DNA from: Desulfonema magnum
Lineage (GTDB): Bacteria; Desulfobacterota; Desulfobacteria; Desulfobacterales; 4be13
Length of the DNA: 64,000 nt
Direction of reading: 5' to 3'
NCBI RefSeq assembly: GCF_017377395.1
Contig: NZ_CP061800.1
Location: 7,089,633-7,153,632 of the forward strand
Of the stretch, positions 37,124 through 46,592 are shown piece by piece (positions within the stretch are counted from its first letter, which is position 1; each line of letters starts with the position of its first letter). The notes below the pieces were generated by a model. That model was not told the origin of the DNA. It saw nothing but the letters and a program-made list of their open reading frames with translations, and did no database searches. The translations under genes were made by a program, and so were the position numbers.

Positions 37124-40100
37124 ATGAGAAGTTTGCTCAGAAAAGGTTATAAAGCCTGTCCTTGGCGTATTGCTTACCGCACAGGTTCTGCTGTTTCCCG
37201 GAACAAGCCGCTCAATATTCTCCATGATTTTTATATCCCCGTGCTGGAGCGTTCCGTGTGCTATGACCGTATGGGCGGATATTTCGGTCCTGCCTCTTTG
37301 GCAGCCGCGTCACAAGGATTTTCCGCTTTTTTCGCCAACAAGGGAAAGGCACGGTTTGTTGTGTATGCAGATAAGAAACCGGAAACTGGAAACCGGAAAA
37401 TCGAAGACGAACTGAACGCTGAATTGGATCACCCCGGGAGCTGGTCCGAAAATGTCCGAAATGGTGTTCAGCTTTTAGGGAGTCTTGTTCGCGAAGGCAT
37501 TTTGGACATCCGGGTGGCGTTCCGTATCCATGTCCAAAGCGGAGAATGCCTGTCTGCTGACACTGTCGCGGACGGCTATATCCGTGAAAAGCTGGGTATC
37601 TTCACCGATGTTCTCGGAAACCGCATTTATATTTCAGGCGCTCTGAATGAATCCCGGACAGCCCTCGCTGTAAATACCGAAAGTATTGATGTCCACTGTG
37701 ACTGGAAAGAGGAAACGGAATATCTTCGGGTGCAGGAAGCAGCACAATCGTTTGAGATTCTCTGGAATGACAGAAACCCCGCATTCCGGGTGCGGATACT
37801 TCCTGAAGCGGTCCGTAAGCGGCTGGTTAAGATCGCAGACACGGCCAAACATCCCAGGGAGATTGACGGTTCCCGCCCCGTGTTTTCGGAGGTCGCCTCG
37901 CCCTCTCCCACGGAACTTTTAGGTTTTGCCTTCATTAAAGACGGTCCGAGGCTTCCCGGTGGACGATTTACAGGAATGGAAACATCACTGGTCGCGCCCT
38001 GGCCGCATCAGGAAATTGTGGCAAAGCGTCTGATTTCCACCTGGCCCTTCAGTTATCTGCTTTGCGACGAGGTAGGACTTGGAAAAACCATCGAGGCAGG
38101 TCTGGTGATTCGTTCTTTATATCTTTCCGGCCTTGTCAGGCGGGTACTTATCGCAGCACCTGCAAGCCTTACGAAACAATGGCAAAGGGAGATGTCAGGG
38201 AAGTTTCTGATGCCCTTCGCATGTGCGCTGGGAGGCATGCCGCCCCGGCATGAAGTTCTCCTGCCGTTTAAATCTCAGGCATCATCAGCATCCCTGTATT
38301 CTCCGAACCTCAGCATTATTTCAACGGGGCTGCTTGTGAGACCCGGACACAAAAAAGCGCTTAAACTTGCGGAAAATTTTGACCTGGTTCTTGTGGATGA
38401 AGCGCATTACGCGCGGCAGACAAATTCGACCCGGGGATACAGAGCAGCACCCCGGTTTAACAGACTGTATAAAATCATTTCCGAACAACTGCGTGCCAAA
38501 ACAAAATGCCTGCTTCTGGCGACCGCAACACCTATGCAACTGCATTCCTCAGAAGTCTTTAATCTTATTCGTCTGACTTGGCGGGCAGGGGCGTTTCAGG
38601 AGAGTCCGGGACTGGCAAATTTCTATTATGATATTTTAGGCCGACTCATCCGGGGGATGCCCTTGTCTGAAGAAGAATGGTCTTTTTTTCGCAAGGCAAT
38701 GTCAGATGTGGAAAGGCATGATCCCAATTATTATGCATATCTCCGGGACACGGTGACAGATGGCCGTATTCGCACTTCCGTGCGGCGATGGCTTGAACAT
38801 CGCCGCACCCCTCGTGACAGAGAACTGAAAGGTATTCAACGGCTTATATTTTCAGGTGCTCCCCTTTCCAGAGTGATGCTCCGGCACAGCCGCTCCCTCT
38901 TGGAAATCTATCAGGGAAAGCATCGGCTGAACGCCAATCTCGCGGAGCGGATTATCCTTCCGCTTCCCAAAATAACATTCACAGATCAGGAACAGATCTG
39001 TTATGATCAGTTGGAAGCATATTGTCGAAAACTCAGCCATGAGATTATTCACAACGGAGATAAAAAACAACAAATTTCATTGGGATTTTATCTCAGTTTT
39101 TTGCGGCTTCGCTTTGCCTCGGGTTTGTTCGCGATCAGGCGGACTCTGGAACGCCGTCAGGACCGGGTTCAGTCCACATTGGAATTTTTATCGGGAAAAA
39201 ATTTCTTTTTTCGTTCCCGGACATTGGCATGTAAACGAGGAGACCAAGGACAACAGCCAGATATGGAAGATATTCCGGAAGAAAGTGATGATGGCGCGGA
39301 AATCGTGGGAAAGCTTCTTCAGCATCGGAATAAAGAAGATCTGATATGGGAATATGAGCATTTATCGTTTATGCTGGATACCTTGTCCGACCTTTCAGGC
39401 AGGTCTTCCAAAATGACCGCACTTTTGGGTATTTTGGATAAAAGGAGACTTTCCGGGCCCGGACGCATCCGGCAGACGGTTATTTTCACGCGGTTTTATG
39501 ATACGCTTACGGATATTGTTGAGAGACTCCGGCGTATTGATCCGAATATGCGTATCAGCACATTTTCAGGACAAGGGGGGCAGATTTCAGACTTTCAAAA
39601 TTTCAAAGACTCAGGATATCCGGAACTGATTTCCACTGACCGGGAAGAAGTCAGACGCGGGTTTTTAAACAAAGAGACGGATATTCTGGTGTGTACGGAC
39701 GCGGCCGCCGAGGGACTGAACCTTCAGACCGCGGACCTGCTGATTAATTTTGATCTTCCGTGGAACCCTATGAAGGTTGAACAGCGTATCGGGCGAATTG
39801 ACCGTATCGGCCAGACCCATGAAAAGGTATATGTTTGTAATTTATGTTATGCAGGTTCTGCCGAAGAAATCGTCTATGGCCGGCTTCTCAGCCGACTTGC
39901 CCGGGCAGGTGATATTGTAGGAATCCAACAGATGTCCTTATTACCTGTCACCCGGGATGATTTCAAAAATCTGGCTGAGGGAAAACTCAGCGAGGCTGAA
40001 TTGGAAAAAAAAGCCAGAAAAGAGGCAAATTTGGTACAAAAGCAGTCTGCACGCAGAGAAATTTCCCCTGAGGAACTTTACCATATTTATCTTCGGCTCA

Positions 40101-41044
40101 GAAGAAAGAGTACGGAGGACAGAAACACATCCCCCCTCACGCCTGATACGATCTGGAAGGTTCTGTCCGGTTCATCATATTTGCGCGATATCGGGTGTAC
40201 GGTGTTCTCTGATAAAAGTAAAAAAGCCATAAGTCTCAGAAATATTCCCGGTATTTCGGACGGAACCATTCTGACAACCTCCCGCAGAACCTTTGAATAC
40301 GGACTGAAAGGCATTAATGGAAAACTTCATTTTGGTTCTTACGGGGATCCTGTGTTTGACGCTGTTCTGAATTATATGTCAGAATCCCACATGCCAGGAT
40401 GTATCCGACGGCTGGAAACTGAGGTTTCGGAATGCAATGGGCGAATGGCGGCTTATGCGGTCGCGTGTTCTGATTCGGACGGACATGCAAAAACAAAGCT
40501 TGTGACAGCTTATGATGATCTTGAGGGCTTGAAAATCAATGAATCAGCCATATTAACGAAAGCAGATATTGGTCCTTTGCAAAAAAAATTAAAAGCACTG
40601 GCTCAGGCGGAATTCAGACACATCCGTATTTCAGGACACATTGAATCCCTGAACAAAAAGGCAGCTATCTCACAAACTGTTTTACATTACATGATTATCC
40701 GTTCACTGATGCAACTGAGGCAGAAATTCGGAACAGGGGAAGAATTTTTTCAGGCCGAGGTCAGAAGTATTGAGGAGAGATATAAAAACGAAGATTTTCA
40801 GCAGATAGCGGACCTTGAAAAGGAAAAAGTTCAGAAACTTCAGGGAGTGCTTTTTGATATTCAGATACCTTATTCGGGAAACAAAGCCATCATAAAAGCG
40901 CCTGTATTTTTGATAATGACCGCTTTGGATACTGTGTGCCAGTTGGCGAACCGGATGCGCAGAAAGAAATCTGATCTGCTGACGATTGAAGTATTAAGCC
41001 GGATAAATCGTGAAATGAATAAATTGTTAAGCATATTGAGCTGA
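37124..41044 (+). CDS. large SNF2-type helicase with N-terminal phospholipase-D-like domain
   Basis: A 1306-residue protein. Residues 1-220 form a PLD-like region (YDRMGGYFGPASLAAASQG, then IYISGALNESRTAL), without a canonical HKD pair that I can see. The helicase core starts near 285 with Walker A LLCDEVGLGKTIEAGLV, then VLVDEAHYAR and LLATATPMQLHSSE. The C-terminal helicase domain has VIFTRFYDTL, ILVCTDAAAEGLNLQ and NPMKVEQRIGRIDRIGQT. Comparable large PLD/SNF2 proteins are found in defence islands, so an antiviral or DNA-processing role is inferred; mazEF directly follows. A small heptamer-like insertion (KKPETGNRK) lies in the PLD part. The ATG lacks a ribosome binding site. Confidence 0.85.
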   Translation: MRSLLRKGYKACPWRIAYRTGSAVSRNKPLNILHDFYIPVLERSVCYDRMGGYFGPASLAAASQGFSAFFANKGKARFVVYADKKPETGNRKIEDELNAELDHPGSWSENVRNGVQLLGSLVREGILDIRVAFRIHVQSGECLSADTVADGYIREKLGIFTDVLGNRIYISGALNESRTALAVNTESIDVHCDWKEETEYLRVQEAAQSFEILWNDRNPAFRVRILPEAVRKRLVKIADTAKHPREIDGSRPVFSEVASPSPTELLGFAFIKDGPRLPGGRFTGMETSLVAPWPHQEIVAKRLISTWPFSYLLCDEVGLGKTIEAGLVIRSLYLSGLVRRVLIAAPASLTKQWQREMSGKFLMPFACALGGMPPRHEVLLPFKSQASSASLYSPNLSIISTGLLVRPGHKKALKLAENFDLVLVDEAHYARQTNSTRGYRAAPRFNRLYKIISEQLRAKTKCLLLATATPMQLHSSEVFNLIRLTWRAGAFQESPGLANFYYDILGRLIRGMPLSEEEWSFFRKAMSDVERHDPNYYAYLRDTVTDGRIRTSVRRWLEHRRTPRDRELKGIQRLIFSGAPLSRVMLRHSRSLLEIYQGKHRLNANLAERIILPLPKITFTDQEQICYDQLEAYCRKLSHEIIHNGDKKQQISLGFYLSFLRLRFASGLFAIRRTLERRQDRVQSTLEFLSGKNFFFRSRTLACKRGDQGQQPDMEDIPEESDDGAEIVGKLLQHRNKEDLIWEYEHLSFMLDTLSDLSGRSSKMTALLGILDKRRLSGPGRIRQTVIFTRFYDTLTDIVERLRRIDPNMRISTFSGQGGQISDFQNFKDSGYPELISTDREEVRRGFLNKETDILVCTDAAAEGLNLQTADLLINFDLPWNPMKVEQRIGRIDRIGQTHEKVYVCNLCYAGSAEEIVYGRLLSRLARAGDIVGIQQMSLLPVTRDDFKNLAEGKLSEAELEKKARKEANLVQKQSARREISPEELYHIYLRLRRKSTEDRNTSPLTPDTIWKVLSGSSYLRDIGCTVFSDKSKKAISLRNIPGISDGTILTTSRRTFEYGLKGINGKLHFGSYGDPVFDAVLNYMSESHMPGCIRRLETEVSECNGRMAAYAVACSDSDGHAKTKLVTAYDDLEGLKINESAILTKADIGPLQKKLKALAQAEFRHIRISGHIESLNKKAAISQTVLHYMIIRSLMQLRQKFGTGEEFFQAEVRSIEERYKNEDFQQIADLEKEKVQKLQGVLFDIQIPYSGNKAIIKAPVFLIMTALDTVCQLANRMRRKKSDLLTIEVLSRINREMNKLLSILS

Positions 41045-41065
41045 TTTGTGACCGACCAGACATCC

Positions 41066-41093
41066 GGAGTGCCAAACTGCAAGTTCGGCACTC
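41066..41093. repeat. GGAGTGCCAAACT hairpin after the helicase gene
   Basis: GGAGTGCCAAACT and AGTTCGGCACTCC form a 13-bp stem with one mismatch. It is the same family as 57695 and 48141, and may end helicase transcription. Confidence 0.75.
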
Positions 41094-41177
41094 CCTGTTT
41101 CCGGTTTTGACCGCCGATTCTTAGGCTAATGTCAGCACATCGAAAATTACCTTATTGCAATTCCGGCTTTCTGTAAT

Positions 41178-41208
41178 TATATTGTATCTACAATGTCTAA
41201 ACAATATA
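41178..41208. promoter_or_regulatory. likely autoregulatory operator of mazEF
   Basis: The inverted repeat TATATTGT-N15-ACAATATA encloses a second palindrome ATTGTATCTACAAT, 20-45 bases upstream of mazE and just before its GGAGG. MazE-MazF complexes usually bind such palindromes. Confidence 0.6.
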
Positions 41209-41224
41209 AACGGAGGATTGAACA

Positions 41225-41467
41225 ATGCAGACTAAAATTCAGAAATGGGGAAACAGCCTTGCCCTGCGAATACCCAAAGCTTTTGCCCTGAATGTGAATA
41301 TTGAAAAAGAAACAGTGGTCGAGTTGTCTCTGGACAGCGGGAGAATTGTTATCACACCTGTTTCCGCACCCGGCTATACACTTGAGGAACTCCTGAATGG
41401 GGTTTCCGAAAACAGTCTGCACGGAGAGACAGATACCGGTGACGCGGTGGGAGAGGAGGTCTGGTAA
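41225..41467 (+). CDS. mazE: MazE-type antitoxin (AbrB/SpoVT fold)
   Basis: An 80-residue antitoxin. The DNA-binding swapped-hairpin is MQTKIQKWGNSLALRIPKAF, then VNIEKETVVELSLDSGRIVITPV. The acidic C-terminal tail, which would embrace the toxin, ends ETDTGDAVGEEVW. GGAGG precedes the ATG at good spacing. Its stop codon overlaps the start of mazF (TAATG), the usual coupled arrangement. Confidence 0.93.
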   Translation: MQTKIQKWGNSLALRIPKAFALNVNIEKETVVELSLDSGRIVITPVSAPGYTLEELLNGVSENSLHGETDTGDAVGEEVW

Positions 41468-41808
41468 TGAATTATGTGCCTGACAGGGGGGATGTCGTTT
41501 GGATTAACATGAATCCGAGGGCAGGGCATGAGCAGGGAGGAAAACGCCCGGCTCTGGTATTATCGCCAAAAGCGTATAACGGAAAGGTGAGGCTCGCCCT
41601 GTTTTGTCCGATAACAACACGGGTGAAGGGCTATCCGTTTGAGGTTGTGATTCCCGAGGGATGTGGTGTGTCCGGCGTAATTCTGTCAGATCAGATAAAA
41701 AGTCTTGACTGGCGGGCAAGAAACGCAGACTTGGCCTGCAAACTTCCGGATGAGGTGACGACAGATGTGATGAAAAAGCTGGGTACACTTCTGATTGGGC
41801 TGACATGA
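41467..41808 (+). CDS. mazF: MazF-type mRNA interferase toxin
   Basis: A 113-residue toxin of the MazF/PemK family that cuts mRNA at short sequences. The conserved YVPDRGDVVWINMNPRAGHEQGGKRPALVLS start, with the catalytic Arg in GGKRPALV, is followed by FCPITTRVKGYPFEV and SGVILSDQIKSLDW. It is complete and of normal length, so the module is probably active. A miniature inverted-repeat element follows directly. Confidence 0.95.
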   Translation: MNYVPDRGDVVWINMNPRAGHEQGGKRPALVLSPKAYNGKVRLALFCPITTRVKGYPFEVVIPEGCGVSGVILSDQIKSLDWRARNADLACKLPDEVTTDVMKKLGTLLIGLT

Positions 41809-41829
41809 GGAGAAAATTTTTTATGATGA

Positions 41830-41947
41830 TAACGAATTTAGGGGTGAGGCCGAGACTGGCAAGCCCCGTAGGGGCAGCATGTACAGGGGCTACAAACATG
41901 CCGCCCCTACAGGGCTTTACCGGCCTCCCCTAAATCCGTTATCATCA
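41830..41947. mobile_element. miniature inverted-repeat element, same family as 7855-8074
   Basis: The ends read ATGATGATAACGAATTTAGG and, inverted, CCTAAATCCGTTATCATCAG. The interior differs from the first copy and contains its own palindrome (CCCCGTAGGGGC ... GCCCCTACAGGGG). Imperfect flanks AAAATTTTT/AAGATTTTT may be an old target duplication. Boundaries are approximate by a few bases. Confidence 0.7.
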
Positions 41948-42004
41948 GAAGATTTTTATCATACCAAGGCAAATTAATGGCTTATGTGATAGCATAATAC
42001 TGGC

Positions 42005-42044
42005 AAAAAACAAAAAAGGGGATACAGCCTGAACTGTAACCCCC
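42005..42044 (-). terminator. terminator after tRNA-Val
   Basis: On the minus strand, GGGGTTACAG and CTGTATCCCC form a stem with a 6-base loop, followed by TTTTTTGTTTTTT. Confidence 0.85.
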
Positions 42045-42054
42045 TTGGTTTTTA

Positions 42055-42129
42055 TGGTAGGCACGATTGGATTTGAACCAACGACTTCTACCGTGTCAAG
42101 GTAGCGCTCTCCCCCTGAGCTACGCGCCT
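42055..42129 (-). tRNA. tRNA-Val (GAC)
   Basis: A 75-nt cloverleaf. The acceptor stem is AGGCGCG/CGTGCCT, the D arm GCTCAGGGGGAGAGC, and the anticodon stem CTACC/GGTAG with loop TTGACAC giving anticodon GAC. The T arm is GTTGGTTCAAATCCAAT, and CCA is encoded. Confidence 0.95.
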
Positions 42130-42298
42130 GTATTTATATAAAATAAAAAACAGCTTTCACAAAAGCCATTCCTCATTTCCTAAAAATAAATTAATATCAT
42201 CTTTCTTTTTTATTGTCAAGAAAAAAATAACAGCAAATTTGTTCATGGCCGCGCCTTATAGGATATCATCTGAAAACTCATGCAACATTCGTTCTTTT

Positions 42299-42496
42299 TC
42301 AATGAAATCTCATAAACATATCATCAGGATATATCATATCTTCAAAAAATTCCAGTTGGTCATTCTGATCACTCGCTATGGTGCAGCGTAAGCTTAAAGC
42401 GCAATATTTTTTACAAACCGGATCATTTATGCTGAAATCACCAAAACATCCTACATGATCATCAAAAACGACTTTGCTTACTGATTTTTTTTTCAT
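42299..42496 (-). CDS. small Cys-containing protein of unknown function
   Basis: A 65-residue protein overlapping the end of suhB by four bases (ATGA), so translated in tandem with it. It reads CFGDFSINDPVCKKYCALSLRCTIA, with four Cys in a C-x11-C-x3-C-x5-C pattern, then an acidic tail LEFFEDMIYPDD. The pattern could bind a metal or be a structural knot. I do not recognise a named family, but the coupling to suhB supports a real gene. Confidence 0.65.
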   Translation of the reverse strand: MKKKSVSKVVFDDHVGCFGDFSINDPVCKKYCALSLRCTIASDQNDQLEFFEDMIYPDDMFMRFH

Positions 42497-43284
42497 TCTG
42501 AATCCTTTTTTGCTTCCAATAACGAAAGCATTTCTTTATGAATTTTACCGTTAGTTGCCAGGATTTCCTTTTTGTCAACCGTAAACGGCTTGTTTGAAAA
42601 ATCCGTTACCATTGCTCCGGCTTCCTTTGCAATCAGCATCCCCGCCGCAGTGTCCCAAGGGTTCAGATTTTGTTCCCAAAACCCGTCAAACCGTCCGCAT
42701 GCCATAAAACAAAGGTCAAGTGCGGCAGAACCGAGCCTTCGGACTCCCTGAGACGCTTTCAGGCAATTGGAAAAGCGGGCCAGCAAGGAAGGAAATATCT
42801 CTTTTAAATTATAAGGGAAACCTGTTACCAGCAAGCTTTCTGAAATTGTTGCTGTGTCTGACACGCTTATGGGTCGGCCATTTAATTCAGCCCCCTTCCC
42901 TGTGACGGCGGTAAAAAGTTCTTCGCTCACGGGGTTCAGGACAATACCCGCAACAATGTCTGAATTTAAGGCAAACCCTATGGAAACAGAGAACAGACCG
43001 AGTTGATGTGCAAAGTTTGTTGTACCGTCAAGCGGATCAATAATCCACTGATAATCACCTGCACCTTCTTTCAGACCACTTTCCTCAGCCAGGATGGAAT
43101 GATTTGGAAATGTTGCTCGAATGGTTTCAATGATTAATTTTTCCGAGCCGATATCCGCCTGAGTAACAAGATCAATAGCCCCTTTTTTGTTTACTTCAAG
43201 GGAACCGCCAAAATAAGAGCGAAGTACTCCCCCTCCTCTGTAAGCAGCAGCGATACCGACTCTTTTTACAAGTTCCAGATCCAT
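42493..43284 (-). CDS. suhB: inositol-1-monophosphatase family protein (SuhB)
   Basis: A 263-residue Mg-dependent, Li-sensitive phosphatase. It carries the metal-binding motif WIIDPLDGTTNFAHQ, the preceding SILAEESG and the C-terminal NPWDTAAGMLIAKEAGA. In bacteria these enzymes hydrolyse inositol-1-phosphate and related sugar phosphates; E. coli SuhB also acts in rRNA transcription. Length is standard. Confidence 0.94.
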   Translation of the reverse strand: MDLELVKRVGIAAAYRGGGVLRSYFGGSLEVNKKGAIDLVTQADIGSEKLIIETIRATFPNHSILAEESGLKEGAGDYQWIIDPLDGTTNFAHQLGLFSVSIGFALNSDIVAGIVLNPVSEELFTAVTGKGAELNGRPISVSDTATISESLLVTGFPYNLKEIFPSLLARFSNCLKASQGVRRLGSAALDLCFMACGRFDGFWEQNLNPWDTAAGMLIAKEAGAMVTDFSNKPFTVDKKEILATNGKIHKEMLSLLEAKKDSE

Positions 43285-43299
43285 AATTTCAAAATACTA

Positions 43300-43880
43300 T
43301 ATCTATTTTATTGGGGATGTCAACCCAAATAATTATTTTATGATGGGAGGATCGTGTGAGTATTCGTTTTCATCCTTAATAAAATCAACGGATTTATGCT
43401 GACAGTTCAGGACGCTGTTTTGCCATTTAAATTACAGCGGTTTTCCTGCATTTTTTGTTTTGGTATGATAAAATTTCTTCGGCTTAAAGATAAACCATCT
43501 AAAAATTCCAGTTTTTTCTACTCTTTTTTCGTCCGATGTTATTCCTTCCCTCCCCCCTTCGACAAGCTCAGGGAACAGCGTGTCCTTCGAATTGCCGGGC
43601 TGTTTTCTTCAAGCATCCCTGCGGGACTGAATAAATCGTGTATGCTCGGACCTGCCTCGGAAGACAAAGGGAGAGAATGCTGGCACTGAATCGCTGATAC
43701 TCGATAATCAAATTTTCTGACCCGGTTCGAACAAAAAATTTGTCATTCCGTTCCACTGAGTTCACGTCGAAGCCTGCGAAAGCAGGAATCTGTTTTTGGC
43801 TGATGCGGCACTTCCGGGAACGGTGGATTCCTGCTTTCGCAGGAATGACAAAAAAAACTTGATTATCGAGTGATAGGAAG
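43300..43880. repeat. intergenic stretch with a perfect 18-bp hairpin repeat
   Basis: CCTGCGAAAGCAGGAATC at 43773-43790 and its exact complement at 43826-43843 form a strong stem, with outer GTCATTCC/GGAATGAC arms. A second short palindrome CCCTTCGACAAGCTCAGGG lies at about 43556. No gene is visible. Sequence 43300-43550 shows nothing recognisable. Confidence 0.7.
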
Positions 43881-43881
43881 A

Positions 43882-44613
43882 TCAGAGAATCTGACTCAGA
43901 AAGAGTTTGGTTCTGTCATGGACAGGACTGGTGAAGAAATGTTCGGGGGTTCCCTCTTCCACAATAGAACCATGATCCATGAAGATCACCCGGTCTGCCA
44001 CTTCTTTGGCAAATCCCATCTCATGGGTTACCACCACCATGGTCATCCCCTCTCTGGCAAGGGTTTTCATCACATCAAGCACCTCGCCGATCATTTCAGG
44101 ATCCAGGGCGGATGTGGGTTCGTCAAAGAGCATCACCTCGGGATCCATGGCCAGGGCACGGGCAATTGCCACCCGCTGCTGCTGTCCCCCGGACAGCTGA
44201 TCCGGATACGCATTGGCTTTGTCCCTTATTCCCACCTTGTCCAGCAGCGTCATTGCCTTCTGAGCAGCGTCTTCCTGACTTCGTTTGCGCACAACCCGCT
44301 GCGCCAGCGTTACGTTGTCAAAAACGGTCTTATGAGGAAAAAGGTTGAAGGACTGAAACACCATGCCCACCTCAGCCCGCACTTTGTTGATATCTGTCTT
44401 GGGACTCAGGATATCAACACCTTTTATATAGATATGTCCTCTGTCCGCCATTTCCAGGCGGTTCAGACAGCGGAGAAATGTGCTTTTGCCGGACCCTGAG
44501 GGTCCGATAACCACAACAACTTCTCCGGCTTTGATTTTGCTTGAGACATCCACAATGGCCTGAATCTCATGAGGAACGAAAAACGTCTTGTAAATATTAC
44601 GCACATCAATCAC
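43882..44613 (-). CDS. polar amino-acid ABC transporter ATPase, orphan
   Basis: A 243-residue ATPase of the GlnQ/HisP group that would energise amino-acid uptake. Walker A is [18 protein letters not shown], the Q loop [11 protein letters not shown], the signature [16 protein letters not shown] and Walker [15 protein letters not shown]; the switch His is in [10 protein letters not shown]. No permease gene is adjacent. A family-3 solute-binding protein lies 3.6 kb away on the same strand, but an outer-membrane protein gene and large repeat arrays separate them. It is either an orphan or part of a dispersed system. Confidence 0.93.
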   Translation of the reverse strand: MIDVRNIYKTFFVPHEIQAIVDVSSKIKAGEVVVVIGPSGSGKSTFLRCLNRLEMADRGHIYIKGVDILSPKTDINKVRAEVGMVFQSFNLFPHKTVFDNVTLAQRVVRKRSQEDAAQKAMTLLDKVGIRDKANAYPDQLSGGQQQRVAIARALAMDPEVMLFDEPTSALDPEMIGEVLDVMKTLAREGMTMVVVTHEMGFAKEVADRVIFMDHGSIVEEGTPEHFFTSPVHDRTKLFLSQIL

Positions 44614-44753
44614 TTGGCTAAATCCTCTGCTTCAGATTAGGAATTTATGACAATTCTTTTCGCTACATGGATTTCCTATAAGGAATTTTCCAAAAAATAG
44701 TCTGCCCGAAATGTAGGGTGGGTTTCGCTTCGCTGCACCCACCCTACATGCTA

Positions 44754-45490
44754 CTTTCATATAAACGGCCATGAGCTGACGGTCACAAAGAGGCATGAAA
44801 GTTTCTGCAAAAAACCGCTTCGCTTAATTTTTGCACTCCGGACTTTCATATAAACGGCCATGAGCTGACGGTCACAAAGAGGCATGAAAGTTTCTGCAAA
44901 AAACCGCTTCGCTTAATTTTTGCACTCCGGACTTTCATATAAACGGCCATGAACTGCCGGTCACAACGAACGATGAAAGTTTTACAGTTTTTCCTAACAC
45001 TTAACACTTAACACCTGACACTTTCATATAAACTCCCATGTCCTGACGGTCACAACAAAGTATGAAAGTTTTGCAGTTTTTCCTAACACTTAACACTTAA
45101 CACCTAACACCTGACACTTTCATATAAACGGCCATGATCTGCCGGTCACAACGAAACATGAAAGTCTCTGCAAAAAAACCGCTTCGCTCTGTTTTTGCAC
45201 TCCGGACTTTCATATAAACGGCCATGATCTGCCGGTCACAACGAATGATGAAAGTTTTGAAGTTTTTCCTAACACTTAACACTTAACACCTGACACTTTC
45301 ATATAAACGGCCATGAGCTGACGGTCACAACGAATGATGAAAGTCTCTGCAAAAAACCGCTTCGCTCTGTTTTTGCACTCCGGACTTTCATATAAACGGC
45401 CATGAACAGTCCGCTCACAACGAAACATGAAAGAACTTTTAACTTCAGTCACTTTATTAACTTCAGTCACTTCGGACACTTTCATATAAA
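44754..45490. repeat. array of eight ~50-bp palindromic units with two alternating spacer types
   Basis: Eight full units plus a terminal fragment, at 87-95 bp spacing, each bounded by ACTTTCATATAAACGGCCAT and ending ATGAAAGT, so the unit ends are inverted. The inner part reads CTGACGGTCACAACGAA with small variation. Between units lies either the GCAAAAAACCGCTTCGC/TTTTTGCACTCCGG motif or an AACACTTAACACTTAACACCT heptamer stretch. Spacers are repeated rather than unique. Confidence 0.93.
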
Positions 45491-45494
45491 ATAC

Positions 45495-45530
45495 AAGAAG
45501 CCAGATTTTTTCATAAAATCTGGCTTCTTT
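45495..45530 (-). terminator. terminator of the outer-membrane protein gene
   Basis: A 15-bp perfect stem (AAGAAGCCAGATTTT and complement) around TTCAT, about 70 bases after the stop codon at 45597. Confidence 0.7.
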
Positions 45531-45596
45531 CCGTCACGGGCCGGGACACTGGTCAGATGGCTATGGGCTAATCAGAAGTAATCTCTAAAAACTGAG

Positions 45597-46499
45597 CTAA
45601 AATATCTTAGTGAAATTCAGGCACATGAAGTTGCCTTCGGAACGATCCTCAGCACCAAACTCCCATTGGTTCTTTAATGAGATAAAAAGTTTGGCTGAGG
45701 GAATGAAAACACTGACTTCGGGACCAATGGCATAAACACTGTCTTTTTCACCATATGCGGCACCTGACTCATCCTCGTCATCGCTCACCTGCCACTGACA
45801 ATAGCCGGTCAGTCCGATATCCCAAAATTTCTCAAGTGTCTTACCTATGCCCCATTCAAAATGAAAATCATCCCCGGGGGTGACTTCCAGTTCATCTTTC
45901 TCCCCATGAATCTCATACCGGGCGAGAATGGAAGCGGACCAGGTCTTTGCAGTATCAAAATAGTAAGTGCCTCCCACTGTTCCCATCCATGTCCACATAT
46001 CTTTTCCGGGAGAGGCGGGTTCGTCTTTATCATATTGTCCCGTCGGTGCCCATACCCCCATAGCAAAAACAGTGTCATACTGTGAACCATGCCAGGCCAG
46101 AACAAATGGTTCAATAAAAATATCGCCAAGGCCGAACTGACTGTCATCAACTCCCAATGCGCCTATCTCAAGATCAATATTGAAAATTGGAACGATAATA
46201 TTTGACGCAAAATCAGCACCCAAAAACTTCCAATCTGAAACCCATATAAATCTGTGCGCATTGGCAAAGAGCGTCAAATCAAAATCTATGTCTAATTCAT
46301 CTCCGTCTTTATCCGTGTTCGTGTCAGCGGTGTACAAGACATTATACATTCTGTAGTAAAAACCCGGGGGCGGCAAAGATGCCGCTTTGATTCCTTCGAT
46401 ACCATTGGGATATTCGTTTTCCGCTCCGGCAAAGGCCATGCCAAAGCATATGCCTACAAGACCTAAGGCAATAAGTGTCATACCAATAATTTTTTTCAT
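45597..46499 (-). CDS. outer-membrane beta-barrel protein of the phenol MetA/SphA type
   Basis: A 300-residue protein with a clean signal peptide (MKKIIGMTLIALGLVGICFGMAFA). Amphipathic beta strands alternate with acidic loops (TNTDKDGDELD) and the C-terminus ends in a Phe (LNFTKIF), as expected for barrels. It resembles the 'MetA-pathway of phenol degradation' putative porin family (PF13557), whose members are linked to uptake of hydrophobic or aromatic compounds. PPPGFYYRMYN near the N-terminus and FGLGDIFIEPFVLAW are typical. A link to the aromatic-type cluster 12 kb away is only suggestive. AGGAG lies upstream of the ATG. Confidence 0.8.
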   Translation of the reverse strand: MKKIIGMTLIALGLVGICFGMAFAGAENEYPNGIEGIKAASLPPPGFYYRMYNVLYTADTNTDKDGDELDIDFDLTLFANAHRFIWVSDWKFLGADFASNIIVPIFNIDLEIGALGVDDSQFGLGDIFIEPFVLAWHGSQYDTVFAMGVWAPTGQYDKDEPASPGKDMWTWMGTVGGTYYFDTAKTWSASILARYEIHGEKDELEVTPGDDFHFEWGIGKTLEKFWDIGLTGYCQWQVSDDEDESGAAYGEKDSVYAIGPEVSVFIPSAKLFISLKNQWEFGAEDRSEGNFMCLNFTKIF

Positions 46500-46592
46500 C
46501 TTTTCTCCTCTTTGTTAATTAAAAGCATAGCCCATCACTCTGACCTGCAAAATGAAACTCGGTTTGATACAGCCTCCCCTTAATGCCAATGC

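Noticed and set aside
36561-37127. Repetitive proteins of 182 and 144 residues (KKAGFL / KKPGFF repeats)
   Set aside because: Both strands are open over the same 90-bp hairpin array. This follows from the repeat composition; there is no ribosome binding site and no non-repeat domain.
43870-44499. Plus-strand 209-residue frame opposite the ABC ATPase
   Set aside because: Antisense of a clear ABC ATPase; His-rich composition is a by-product.
44754-45490. CRISPR array
   Set aside because: Regular spacing of about 90 bp looked CRISPR-like, but the spacers repeat two sequences found elsewhere in the window, the units are long palindromes, and no cas gene is present.
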